Source of the DNA: Desulfuromonadaceae bacterium
GTDB lineage: Bacteria; Desulfobacterota; Desulfuromonadia; Desulfuromonadales; Geopsychrobacteraceae
Assembly (NCBI GenBank): GCA_013138655.1
Contig: WTCI01000023.1
Location: forward strand, 1-11,804
DNA length: 11,804 nucleotides
Direction of reading: 5' to 3'
Part shown: positions 1 to 5,850 of the stretch, one piece after another
How the letters are laid out: each line of letters starts with the position of its first letter
How positions within the stretch are numbered: the first letter of the stretch is position 1
The notes under the pieces: generated by a model
What the model saw: the letters and a program-made list of their open reading frames with translations, nothing else
Database searches by the model: none
What the model was told of the DNA's origin: nothing
Position numbers and translations under genes: made by a program

Positions 1-632
1 AGTTGTGGAAACACCCGGGACAGAATACCGAGGGTCAGGTTAGATAATATCAGCAGGGCGAGAATGGGAGCAACCAGTTGAATACTCAGGATTAATGAAT
101 GATTGGCAACCTCCATCACCATGGGGATTGCGCCACCTGCCAAGTTGAGGGTTCCGGGCGGCAGCATTTCAAAGGAAGCCACAATTGCCGCAAAAAACAG
201 GTGATGGACATCCAGGGCAAGAAACAACAGGATGGCAAAAACTCCCTGGAATTGGGAGATCAGGGCCACCTGTCGTTGAGTCGTCGGGTCAAAGATATTG
301 GCGGCGGCAAAGCCCATCTGATAACCGATCAGAGACCCGGCAAATTCAGCGGCCATGAAGACCAATTGGGCCAAAAACCCGACCAACAAACCGAGAATTG
401 TTTCCTGGGCAAGCAGCAGTGCCAGTTCAATGATTGAAAAACTCTGCTCGGGAATAAAACCTTGTACCGCCGGGTAAATCAGCAGCGAGAAAAGGACTGC
501 GATACCGACCCGCATTTGCGGAGGGAGTTGACCGCCGCTGAAGACCGGAATCGCAGCCATCATGGAACCGACCCGGGCTAAGCAGAGCAAAAAACCTTGA
601 ATGAGTGGCAAGGAAAACTGGGGGAGTTCCAT
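1..632 (-). CDS. fliR: FliR, flagellar type III export gate protein (3' end outside window)
   Basis: The reading frame opens at the ATG at 630-632 and stays open to the window edge, giving about 210 residues of a protein usually near 260 long. The C-terminus is cut by the window, not by a mutation. The product is very hydrophobic, beginning MELPQFSLPLIQGFLLCLAR, with several membrane segments. It contains family-typical stretches such as GLLVGFLAQLVFMAAEFAGS and GYQMGFAAANIFDP. FliR joins FliP and FliQ in the inner-membrane export gate at the base of the flagellum. The start is supported by a GGAG ribosome binding site 7 nt upstream. It follows fliQ after 17 bp. flhB often follows fliR but cannot be seen here. 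Confidence 0.96.
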   Translation of the reverse strand, partial: MELPQFSLPLIQGFLLCLARVGSMMAAIPVFSGGQLPPQMRVGIAVLFSLLIYPAVQGFIPEQSFSIIELALLLAQETILGLLVGFLAQLVFMAAEFAGSLIGYQMGFAAANIFDPTTQRQVALISQFQGVFAILLFLALDVHHLFFAAIVASFEMLPPGTLNLAGGAIPMVMEVANHSLILSIQLVAPILALLILSNLTLGILSRVFPQ

Positions 633-649
633 CACCTGTCTCCGGGAAA

Positions 650-919
650 TTATGGCCTGACATGAGGCAACTGATCGAAAATCATGATCAGAAAAGCAGT
701 GACTTTTCTCAACATCCAGGGAGCAAAAACCAACAGGGTGACGAAAACACCGACGATTTTCGGGATAAAGGTCATGGTTTGTTCATTAATCTGGGTTGCG
801 GCTTGAAAAATACTGATCACCAAACCGATCACCAGCGCAGCAATCAACATGGGTGCCGCAACAGACAATGCAGTTTCGACGGCTTGACGACCAATGTTTA
901 CGACGAATTCCGGGCTCAT
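650..919 (-). CDS. fliQ: FliQ, flagellar export gate protein
   Basis: This complete 89-residue protein has the usual FliQ length and two hydrophobic hairpin helices, at roughly residues 15-37 and 50-75. It starts MSPEFVVNIGRQAVETAL and carries the internal MLIAALVIGLVISIFQAATQ stretch, with the I-Q-T-Q-I-N-E-Q-T-like pattern typical of FliQ. In the family, several FliQ copies wrap around the FliP5-FliR core and line the export channel. The ATG at 917-919 follows an AGGGA-type ribosome binding site. It is separated by 9 bp from fliP and 17 bp from fliR, which supports co-transcription and coupled assembly of the gate. Confidence 0.97.
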   Translation of the reverse strand: MSPEFVVNIGRQAVETALSVAAPMLIAALVIGLVISIFQAATQINEQTMTFIPKIVGVFVTLLVFAPWMLRKVTAFLIMIFDQLPHVRP

Positions 920-928
920 AATCCATCC

Positions 929-1666
929 CTATCCAAAACTTTGCACGAGAGAACCGATGACCAATGACCAGCCATCGACCAGCACAAAAAGCAGGATTTT
1001 GAACGGCAGGGAAATGATAATCGGCGGCAGCATCATCATTCCCATTGACATCAGCACCGACGCCACGATCATATCAACGACCAGAAAGGGTATAAACAGC
1101 AGAAACCCCATCTGAAAGGCCCGTTTCAACTCCGAAAGCATGAAGGCCGGAATCAGAGTCAACATGGAGATATCAGCCTGATTTTCCGGTTGCGGTGACT
1201 TGGAGATATCAACCAGCAGTTGCAGGTCTTTTTCGCCAACCTGGGAGAACATAAAGTCCCGCATCGGCACCAGCGCCTGTTCCAACGCCTGTTCCTGGTT
1301 GATTTTTTTATCCAGATAAGGTTGCAGGGCATTATCGTTGATCCGCTCGAAAATCGGGGCCATCACGAAAAAGGTCAGGAACAGCGCCAACCCGATGACA
1401 ATCTGGTTCGAGGGCGCCTGCTGGGTGCCCATCGCTTGGCGGACAAAAGATAGGACAATCACGATACGGGTAAAACCGGTGGTCATCAACAGGATTGCCG
1501 GAGCCACCGAAAGAATGGTCAGAACAATCAGAATCTGCAGGGCCGTGGAAACCTCTCCCGGTTCTGTCGCTTCACCGATACCGACAGTGATTGTCGGCAA
1601 GCCCTGGGCCAGGGCGGTTAACGGTAATGCCAGCAAAAAAAGCAGGAAAAGAGTTTTCAGCTTCAT
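929..1666 (-). CDS. fliP: FliP, flagellar export gate protein with signal peptide
   Basis: This complete 245-residue protein has the normal length for FliP. Residues 1-20 form a cleavable signal sequence ending in A-L-A, a known trait of FliP. Membrane segments follow near 42-66 and 86-105, then a periplasmic region containing FERINDNALQPYLDKKI. Two closing helices lie in the stretch that begins with LTLIPAFMLSELKRAFQMGF. The MLPPIIISLPFKILLFVLVDGW region is a strong family signature. Five FliP subunits form the export pore with FliR. The ATG overlaps the fliO stop by one base (TGATG), which implies translational coupling. A GAGAGGA ribosome binding site lies a few bases upstream, inside fliO. 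Confidence 0.98.
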   Translation of the reverse strand: MKLKTLFLLFLLALPLTALAQGLPTITVGIGEATEPGEVSTALQILIVLTILSVAPAILLMTTGFTRIVIVLSFVRQAMGTQQAPSNQIVIGLALFLTFFVMAPIFERINDNALQPYLDKKINQEQALEQALVPMRDFMFSQVGEKDLQLLVDISKSPQPENQADISMLTLIPAFMLSELKRAFQMGFLLFIPFLVVDMIVASVLMSMGMMMLPPIIISLPFKILLFVLVDGWSLVIGSLVQSFG

Positions 1667-2043
1667 CAGACATCCTCTCCCAATTCTTCCTGTAAGGCCG
1701 CAGAAAACTCCTTTTTCGGCGGCAGTTTACTGAGACATTCGATCCGATCGGGACTTAAACCGAGCAACATATCCTCACCGCGGACTGACACCAGGCAAAG
1801 AAATTTCTTGCCGCCCAGAGACTTGGTTTCGAGGATCTTGATCGATCCGTCGCGCGGCTTGGGAAGGATACCGAACCCTTTACGGCTGGCGGCGTAAAGG
1901 AGCAGCAGCAGGCCGATGATAACGGCCAACGCACCTATCATCTTCAGCGCCGGAGTCAGTAAACCAGCATCCCCAACCATATTCTCAGCGAACGCCAATG
2001 ACGGAACCGACCACAGGACTATGCTGAGCAGTTGACTTCTCAT
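1666..2043 (-). CDS. fliO: FliO, export gate assembly protein
   Basis: This 125-residue protein matches FliO in size, layout and position between fliN and fliP. Residues 1-19 look like a signal sequence ending S-L-A-F-A. A membrane helix at about 31-53 follows (ALAVIIGLLLLLYAAS). The rest is a cytoplasmic domain with the FliO-type pattern IKILETKSLGGKKFLCLVSV, followed by the GEDMLLGLSPDRI stretch. FliO acts as a scaffold that helps FliP rings form and is not essential in every species. The start overlaps the fliN stop by 4 bp (ATGA). The sequence is weakly conserved in the family, so position in the cluster carries part of the call. Confidence 0.93.
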   Translation of the reverse strand: MRSQLLSIVLWSVPSLAFAENMVGDAGLLTPALKMIGALAVIIGLLLLLYAASRKGFGILPKPRDGSIKILETKSLGGKKFLCLVSVRGEDMLLGLSPDRIECLSKLPPKKEFSAALQEELGEDV

Positions 2044-2360
2044 CCGAGATTTTCAATCCGCTCTGAAGGACTGACCACATCGGTCAAGCGCAGGCCGAAC
2101 TTATCATTGACCACCACCGCCTCACCACGTGCGATCAAGCGTGAATTGACATAAAGTTCAAGGGGTTCGCCAGCCAGCTTGTCAAGTTCAACCAGCGATC
2201 CTTCCTGCAATTGCAGCAGGTCACGCACGAGAATTTTCGAACGCCCGACCTCCACTGACACCTGGAGCGGAATGTCCAGCAACAGATCGAGCCCCCGCCC
2301 TTCGAGACTCTCACTCGCTGTCGCCGCTTGCTGTCCATTTTCCTGAATTGTCTCACTCAT
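2040..2360 (-). CDS. fliN: FliN, flagellar switch (C-ring) protein
   Basis: This 106-residue protein carries the SpoA/FliN domain over about residues 25-95. Hallmarks are LLLDIPLQVSVEVGRSKILV, then VRDLLQLQEGSLVELDKLAG and the closing GEAVVVNDKFGLRLTDVV stretch. The first ~22 residues are polar and variable. The ATG at 2358-2360 is chosen over an in-frame upstream start at 2423 because a GGAGG ribosome binding site lies 8 nt before it and the upstream stretch would run into fliM. FliN forms the lower C-ring with FliM and docks FliH/FliI. This is the short FliN form, with no FliY-type phosphatase domain. It lies 4 bp after fliM and overlaps fliO by 4 bp. Confidence 0.97.
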   Translation of the reverse strand: MSETIQENGQQAATASESLEGRGLDLLLDIPLQVSVEVGRSKILVRDLLQLQEGSLVELDKLAGEPLELYVNSRLIARGEAVVVNDKFGLRLTDVVSPSERIENLG

Positions 2361-2364
2361 CAAT

Positions 2365-3378
2365 CTATCCTCCGTTGGGAATCCGTCCCAAAACACGAAT
2401 TGCCTTTTTACCGCCCTGAACACCGGCTATCGCACAGAACTTGGGCTGCCCCTCAACCAAGACCTTCAAATGGGTATCGGGGTTACAGCCAAGATCAATG
2501 ACATCGCCAACCTGAAAATTAAGAATATCCCGAACCCGCAACGACAGCGTCGAAAGCCGAGCCTCAAGCTCAACGTTCATATACTCCAGCTCATCGCAGA
2601 CAAGATTGCGCCATTTGCTGTGTTGGCCGGAGTTTGCCGGCACTGCCGTAGTTTGCTGCATTCTCTGCAAAGGTTCCAGTGCCGGATGAGGAATCACCAG
2701 TGTGATATCCCCCTCCAGGGTATCAATCGCCACGTGGAAACGGGCTGTAACCACACCTGTCTCGGGAGTCACAAAATTGAGGAGACGCAGATTGCTGACC
2801 ACCTTGACCAGCGAGGGATCGATTTCCTGCAACTGTCGAAAACCCTTGGCCAATTCAGGGCAGACCGAGTCGATGACGTCACGGATCACATTCAACTCAA
2901 TCGCACTCATTGCCCGATCCGGAGCGACGATTTCATTCTCCGAAGAACCGCCGAGAACAATCTCCACCAAAGAGAAAGAGAGTTGCTCATCAAAAACCAC
3001 CAGACCGCCACCGCTGAGTGGTTCAAGCTGCAGGATACCGATGGCCCCACGCCCCGACAGCCGCTGCAACAGGCCGTCAAAACGCAGCGATTCCAGAGCA
3101 TCCAGTTTAACACTGACCGAGCGCTGAAAACGGCTGGAGAGAGCCATGCCGTAGTTGTGTGCGAAACTGTCGAGAATCAGATCGAAGTTAGCGAGCTTCC
3201 ACCCCTCCGGACCATCGGCACGGAACAGGTTGCATGATTTCGCAACCATGGGCTTTGCTGCAGCGGACGTCTCTACCGCACTCCCCGGCTCGACCGAAGC
3301 CGGATCGATTTCGACATCGCCATGCCGCACTGCGGAGAGCAGATCGGAAATCTCTTCTTTGCTGAGTATCTTTTCCAC
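2365..3378 (-). CDS. fliM: FliM, flagellar switch protein
   Basis: This complete 337-residue protein has the usual FliM length. The N-terminus reads MEKILSKEEISDLLSAV, the short helix that binds phosphorylated CheY. A linker of about 40 residues leads into the middle CheC-like domain (about 45-235) that contacts FliG. The C-terminal SpoA-like domain that pairs with FliN follows (about 250-330, including LRVRDILNFQVGDVIDLG). The start is GTG, with AGGGG 8 nt upstream; that site contains the fliL TAG stop, so fliL and fliM are separated by only 11 bp. The intact CheY-binding helix implies a chemotaxis-controlled motor. No CheY gene is in the window. Confidence 0.97.
   Translation of the reverse strand: MEKILSKEEISDLLSAVRHGDVEIDPASVEPGSAVETSAAAKPMVAKSCNLFRADGPEGWKLANFDLILDSFAHNYGMALSSRFQRSVSVKLDALESLRFDGLLQRLSGRGAIGILQLEPLSGGGLVVFDEQLSFSLVEIVLGGSSENEIVAPDRAMSAIELNVIRDVIDSVCPELAKGFRQLQEIDPSLVKVVSNLRLLNFVTPETGVVTARFHVAIDTLEGDITLVIPHPALEPLQRMQQTTAVPANSGQHSKWRNLVCDELEYMNVELEARLSTLSLRVRDILNFQVGDVIDLGCNPDTHLKVLVEGQPKFCAIAGVQGGKKAIRVLGRIPNGG
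2369..2373 (-). promoter_or_regulatory. Ribosome binding site fixing the fliN start
   Basis: GGAGG lies 8 nt before the ATG at 2360 and overlaps the last codons of fliM (Gly-Gly-stop). It supports the 106-residue FliN rather than the 127-residue version starting inside fliM. Confidence 0.8.
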
Positions 3379-3389
3379 GTAAGAAGCCC

Positions 3390-3881
3390 CTACTGGACCA
3401 CAAAATCGGTGAAATAGATCCGCTTGACCTTCCCGTTCAGCAGAATGCTGTTGAGCCGATTGATCAACTCAGCACGCAGCTGGATTTTCCCCTGCAGATC
3501 CTGCAATTCACTGAAAGTTTTATTGCCAACCAGCAACAGGATCGCATCCTTGATTTGCGGCATCCGTTCACTCACTTCCATCGCTGTTTCCGGCGTGTTA
3601 ACTTCGATGGTGATCGACGCCTTCAGATAGCGACTCTCTTCATCGTCGATAATATTGACAATGAAGGTATCGATACTGACCATCGGACCCACCTGCCTGG
3701 CCTGTTTTTCCAGCTCGGCCTGCTCCTGCTCCGGCGAGATTTTCTCGTCCTCACCGCCCAGGAACAAAAAGGCACCCACTCCGACACCGATCAGCAGGAC
3801 CACAACTGCGGCGATAATGATGATCAGCTTCTTTTTTGAACCGCCACCTTCCGGTTGTTCCGCTGCGTCTTTTTTGGCCAT
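3390..3881 (-). CDS. fliL: FliL, flagellar basal-body-associated protein
   Basis: This 163-residue protein has a short charged cytoplasmic tail and one membrane helix at about residues 19-42 (KKLIIIIAAVVVLLIGVGVG). A periplasmic FliL domain follows, with the pattern VSIDTFIVNIIDDEESRYLK, then KDAILLLVGNKTFSELQ and the closing VKRIYFTDFVVQ. These are standard FliL features. In studied bacteria FliL forms a ring around the stator and supports torque under load, which fits its position just after motAB. The ATG has an AAGGA site 6 nt upstream. A 57-bp gap with a hairpin separates it from motB, the largest gap inside this gene block. Confidence 0.96.
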   Translation of the reverse strand: MAKKDAAEQPEGGGSKKKLIIIIAAVVVLLIGVGVGAFLFLGGEDEKISPEQEQAELEKQARQVGPMVSIDTFIVNIIDDEESRYLKASITIEVNTPETAMEVSERMPQIKDAILLLVGNKTFSELQDLQGKIQLRAELINRLNSILLNGKVKRIYFTDFVVQ

Positions 3882-3899
3882 AATTTATCCTTCCTCGAC

Positions 3900-3929
3900 A
3901 TCTGCGACGTCAAAATCACGTCATCAGAT
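3900..3929 (-). other. Hairpin between motB and fliL
   Basis: An inverted repeat pairs ATCTG (3900-3904) with CAGAT (3925-3929) and GACGT (3906-3910) with ACGTC (3918-3922). That gives ten base pairs around a 7-nt loop with a small internal bulge. No T-run follows in the transcribed direction, so it does not look like an intrinsic terminator. It could affect mRNA stability or the relative output of motB and fliL. Confidence 0.4.
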
Positions 3930-3938
3930 CAATAAAAT

Positions 3939-4670
3939 CTAAAACGGTGCCTGATCTCGCGCATCGATCAAATACGGCAGCTGCTGATTTGGATCGCCCT
4001 GGCTTTCGAGGACAAATTCGACGCGTCGGTTCAGGGCCCGCTCCCGATCACTGTTGTTCGGGAAAAGCGGTTTTTGTGAGCCGTAACCGGTGGCGGCCAT
4101 ACGGCTCAAGGACACCAACTGATTGCTGGCCAGGAAACGTAATACCGAAACGGCCCGGCCGACCGACAGATCCCAGTTGGCTAATTCATCGCCACGATCA
4201 TCGGTATGCCCTTCAACCTTCAGTTTCAGCGGCAATGGGCGGACCAACTCCGCGACCTTACGTAACACCGGGTAAGCCTCTTGATTCAGCTCTTTTTGTC
4301 CGGAGACAAACAGGATCGACTCATCGATCCGCAGCACCACCGCGCCCCGATCCTTGACCAGCTTAATCTTCTTGTTCAGCTTTAATTCCCGCAGTTTCGT
4401 CTTCAGGCGACGATAAACCTGCGAAGTAAAGTCATCATTGATCGGGGAGAATGAAACCACCCTAGGCTTTGTCACCTCGGTTTTGTCACTGCTGCCCATG
4501 ACACCAAAGGCTCCGGACAACGAATCTGCAGCCTTGCGGAACTTGACCTGGTCCATATTGGCCATCGACAGCAGAAGCACAAAAAAGGTCAGCAGCAGAG
4601 TCACCATATCCGAGAAGGTGACCATCCACAGCGGGGCGCCGGCAGGCGGCTTTTTCGTTTTTTTCGCCAT
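3939..4670 (-). CDS. motB: MotB, stator protein with OmpA-like peptidoglycan-binding domain
   Basis: This complete 243-residue protein has a short basic N-terminus, then one membrane helix (about 15-37) containing VTFSDMVTLLLTFFVLLLSM. Asp21 sits where the essential ion-binding aspartate of MotB/PomB is expected. The following NMDQVKFRKAADSLSGAFG stretch resembles the plug helix that keeps unassembled stators closed. The C-terminal OmpA/MotB domain (about 110-225) includes VEGHTDDRG, NWDLSVGRA and ALNRRVEF, which contribute to peptidoglycan binding. MotB pairs with MotA (2 MotB:5 MotA in known stators). The helix looks somewhat PomB-like, but ion choice (H+ or Na+) cannot be read safely from sequence. 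It lies 9 bp after motA, with AGAGG 6 nt before the ATG. Confidence 0.97.
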   Translation of the reverse strand: MAKKTKKPPAGAPLWMVTFSDMVTLLLTFFVLLLSMANMDQVKFRKAADSLSGAFGVMGSSDKTEVTKPRVVSFSPINDDFTSQVYRRLKTKLRELKLNKKIKLVKDRGAVVLRIDESILFVSGQKELNQEAYPVLRKVAELVRPLPLKLKVEGHTDDRGDELANWDLSVGRAVSVLRFLASNQLVSLSRMAATGYGSQKPLFPNNSDRERALNRRVEFVLESQGDPNQQLPYLIDARDQAPF

Positions 4671-4679
4671 CAGCAGCCT

Positions 4680-5447
4680 CTACCTCCCGAAGTTGCTTTC
4701 ACGTTGCGCCGGGGCAACAAAAGCATGCAGCCGCTGTTCCATCAGCCGCGGGTTTTCCCCTTCAAGGATCGACTTCATCCCTTCGGCCACCAGGGTCTTG
4801 TTCAACACCTCGCTGGCCGAGCGCAATTTCAACTTACCGGCAATCGGATTCGCCACAACGTTGGCAATAACCGCTCCGTAGAAGGTCGTCAACAGCGCAA
4901 CCGCCATCGCCGGACCGATTGAAGAGGGGTCGCTCATGTTCTGCAGCATCTGCACCAGACCGATCAGGGTCCCGATCATCCCCATCGCCGGAGAATAGGC
5001 AGCAAAGGTGGAGAAAATTTCCGCACCCTTGTCATGGCGGTCCATGACATATTCAATCTCTTTCTCCAGCATGTCCTTGAGCGCTTCCGGTTCCTGGCCA
5101 TCGACCGCCATCTGCAAGCCTTTGAGGAAAAACTCATCGTCAATCTCATTCATGACCGACTGCAACGAGAGAATTCCTTCTTTACGGGCTTTACCGGCAT
5201 AGGTAATCAACTTGCTGATGGTCTCGACCGGGGAGGTGCCTTTATGAAAAAAAGCTTTGCGGGCAACCTTGAAAGCGCCAAAAATATCGCCGAAAGGAAA
5301 ATGCACCAGCGCTGTACCGAAGGTCCCGCCGAAGACGATAATTATAGACGGGATATTGATAAAGATCAGCAGCGAGCTCCCCTGCATGATCGCACTGATC
5401 ATCAGCCCGAAGGCTGCAACCAAGCCGATTATTGTCGCTAAATCCAT
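4680..5447 (-). CDS. motA: MotA/PomA-type stator channel protein
   Basis: This complete 255-residue protein has four predicted membrane helices, at about 3-22, 30-50, 148-170 and 180-203. The large cytoplasmic loop carries the conserved RKEGILSLQ stretch, in which charged residues contact FliG. The signatures AAYSPAMGMIGTLIGLV and TTFYGAVIANVVANPIAGKL hold the conserved prolines (Pro153 and Pro201). The length and these motifs fit the PomA-like branch. The start has GAGGG 6 nt upstream. It is the first gene after the 403-bp gap and so probably leads a motAB-fliLMNOPQR transcription unit from the sigma-54-type promoter at 5666-5681. Its predicted leader is about 200 nt long and contains the fold-back repeat. 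Confidence 0.97.
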   Translation of the reverse strand: MDLATIIGLVAAFGLMISAIMQGSSLLIFINIPSIIIVFGGTFGTALVHFPFGDIFGAFKVARKAFFHKGTSPVETISKLITYAGKARKEGILSLQSVMNEIDDEFFLKGLQMAVDGQEPEALKDMLEKEIEYVMDRHDKGAEIFSTFAAYSPAMGMIGTLIGLVQMLQNMSDPSSIGPAMAVALLTTFYGAVIANVVANPIAGKLKLRSASEVLNKTLVAEGMKSILEGENPRLMEQRLHAFVAPAQRESNFGR

Positions 5448-5466
5448 GAGTCACCCTCTATCGTGT

Positions 5467-5481
5467 CGTGAATAGATCACG
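5467..5481 (-). other. Small hairpin just upstream of the motA ribosome binding site
   Basis: In the transcript CGTGA and TCACG pair around the loop TCTAT, about 8 nt before the GAGGG site. The loop is complementary to ATAGA, which directly precedes and partly overlaps the ribosome binding site, so a pseudoknot or alternative hairpin covering the start region is possible. The pairs are few and could arise by chance. Confidence 0.3.
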
Positions 5482-5485
5482 TCTT

Positions 5486-5491
5486 AAACTT
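5486..5491. repeat. Possible target-site duplication AAACTT, left copy
   Basis: AAACTT directly abuts the GATG end of the fold-back element. The second copy at 5642-5647 abuts the CATC end. Its last two bases also extend the terminal inverted repeat, so the exact element boundary is ambiguous by 2 bp. Confidence 0.45.
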
Positions 5492-5641
5492 GATGGCGTC
5501 GCAAAAAGTCCGACCTACTGCGTTACAGCGTTTTTTCAGGACCTCGACATACCATATGTATGCCTTCACCCCTGAAAAACCACTAGGCCTTGTAGGGCGA
5601 AATTTTTGCTTAGCCATCTCATGACTTTTTGCGAGTGCATC
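5492..5641. repeat. Fold-back intergenic repeat (MITE/REP-like) with terminal inverted repeats
   Basis: Ends 5492-5510 and 5623-5641 are inverted repeats matching at 16 of 19 positions and share TCGCAAAAAGTC. The inner part folds back on itself about position 5555. Paired blocks are GATGGC/GCCATC (5492-5497 with 5613-5618), GCAAAAA/TTTTTGC (5501-5507 with 5603-5609), CCTAC/GTAGG (5514-5518 with 5592-5596), TTTTTCAGG/CCTGAAAAA (5532-5540 with 5571-5579) and CATAC/GTATG (5548-5552 with 5558-5562). AAACTT flanks it directly on both sides (5486-5491 and 5642-5647), as a target-site duplication would. It has no reading frame of its own. It resembles short non-autonomous elements or dispersed repeats of deltaproteobacterial genomes, but only one copy is visible here, so the mobile interpretation is inference. 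It lies between the predicted promoter and motA. Confidence 0.7.
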
Positions 5642-5647
5642 AAACTT
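5642..5647. repeat. Possible target-site duplication AAACTT, right copy
   Basis: This is the second copy of AAACTT, immediately after the CATC end of the fold-back element. A 6-bp match placed exactly at both ends is unlikely but not impossible by chance. Confidence 0.45.
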
Positions 5648-5665
5648 AGCACCACCTAACGGAAC

Positions 5666-5681
5666 AGCAAATTACGCGCCA
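5666..5681 (-). promoter_or_regulatory. Sigma-54 (RpoN) -24/-12 promoter for motAB-fliLMNOPQR
   Basis: On the minus strand the sequence is TGGCGCGTAATTTGCT. The sigma-54 consensus is TGGCACG-N4-TTGC(A/T), so there is one mismatch and the GG-N10-GC spacing is exact. It is the best promoter-like match I saw in the 403-bp gap and points toward motA. The predicted start of transcription is near 5655, a G on the minus strand. Sigma-54 control of flagellar genes is well known in several proteobacterial and Geobacter-type systems and would require an enhancer-binding activator of the FlgR/FleQ kind, not seen in this window. Confidence 0.7.
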
Positions 5682-5694
5682 GCCTGAAGAATAC

Positions 5695-5706
5695 CGGCAT
5701 TTATTT
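5695..5706. repeat. Extra copy of the terminator-arm 12-mer
   Basis: CGGCATTTATTT here is identical to 5797-5808 and is the exact reverse complement of 5766-5777, both of which are arms of the flgE terminator. This third copy could pair with the 5766-5777 arm on a single strand and lies 13 bp upstream of the -24 box. It may be a duplicated terminator remnant or a DNA-binding repeat. Confidence 0.5.
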
Positions 5707-5720
5707 TTTTTACTCTTAAA

Positions 5721-5743
5721 ATTCAATAAGTTGAAGAATTGAA
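5721..5743. promoter_or_regulatory. AT-rich inverted repeat with IHF-like match upstream of the sigma-54 promoter
   Basis: ATTCAATAAGTTG (5721-5733) differs from the IHF consensus WATCAANNNNTTR at one position. TTCAAT (5722-5727) and ATTGAA (5738-5743) also form an inverted repeat with a 10-bp spacer. The site lies about 40-60 bp upstream of the -24 box, where DNA bending or activator binding is common at sigma-54 promoters. Short AT-rich matches like this arise easily by chance. Confidence 0.25.
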
Positions 5744-5763
5744 GTGCAATAAACTCACCGGAA

Positions 5764-5810
5764 ACAAATAAATGCCGCCCCCCGATGTTCGAAGGGCGGC
5801 ATTTATTTGT
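5764..5810 (-). terminator. Intrinsic terminator after flgE
   Basis: Arms 5764-5780 and 5794-5810 are perfectly complementary over 17 bp, with a 13-nt loop. The stem has a GC-rich top (GGGCGGC) and an AT-rich base (ATTTATTTGT), so the descending arm ends in a U-rich stretch in either direction. It starts about 40 bp downstream of the flgE stop and nothing else in the gap explains it. It should end the fliI-to-flgE transcript and separate it from the motA unit. Confidence 0.88.
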
Positions 5811-5850
5811 CATCATTTTGACCGCGTGATTCCAGGAGTCCGACAGATTC

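Noticed and set aside
427..663. Minus-strand frame of 78 codons overlapping the fliR start
   Set aside because: It is out of frame with FliR, which continues openly from 632 to the window edge with clear family motifs.
2205..2216. Perfect palindrome CTGCAATTGCAG
   Set aside because: It lies inside fliN and encodes the conserved Leu-Leu-Gln-Leu-Gln stretch. It is explained by codon choice.
2470..3237. A 255-codon open frame on the plus strand
   Set aside because: It lies wholly antisense to fliM. Its product is a low-complexity string rich in H, R and Q with no recognisable domain, and fliM is certain. It is a shadow of codon use.
3947..4357. Plus-strand open frame of 136 codons opposite motB
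   Set aside because: It is antisense to the conserved OmpA-like domain of motB, has R/P-rich composition and no supporting neighbours.
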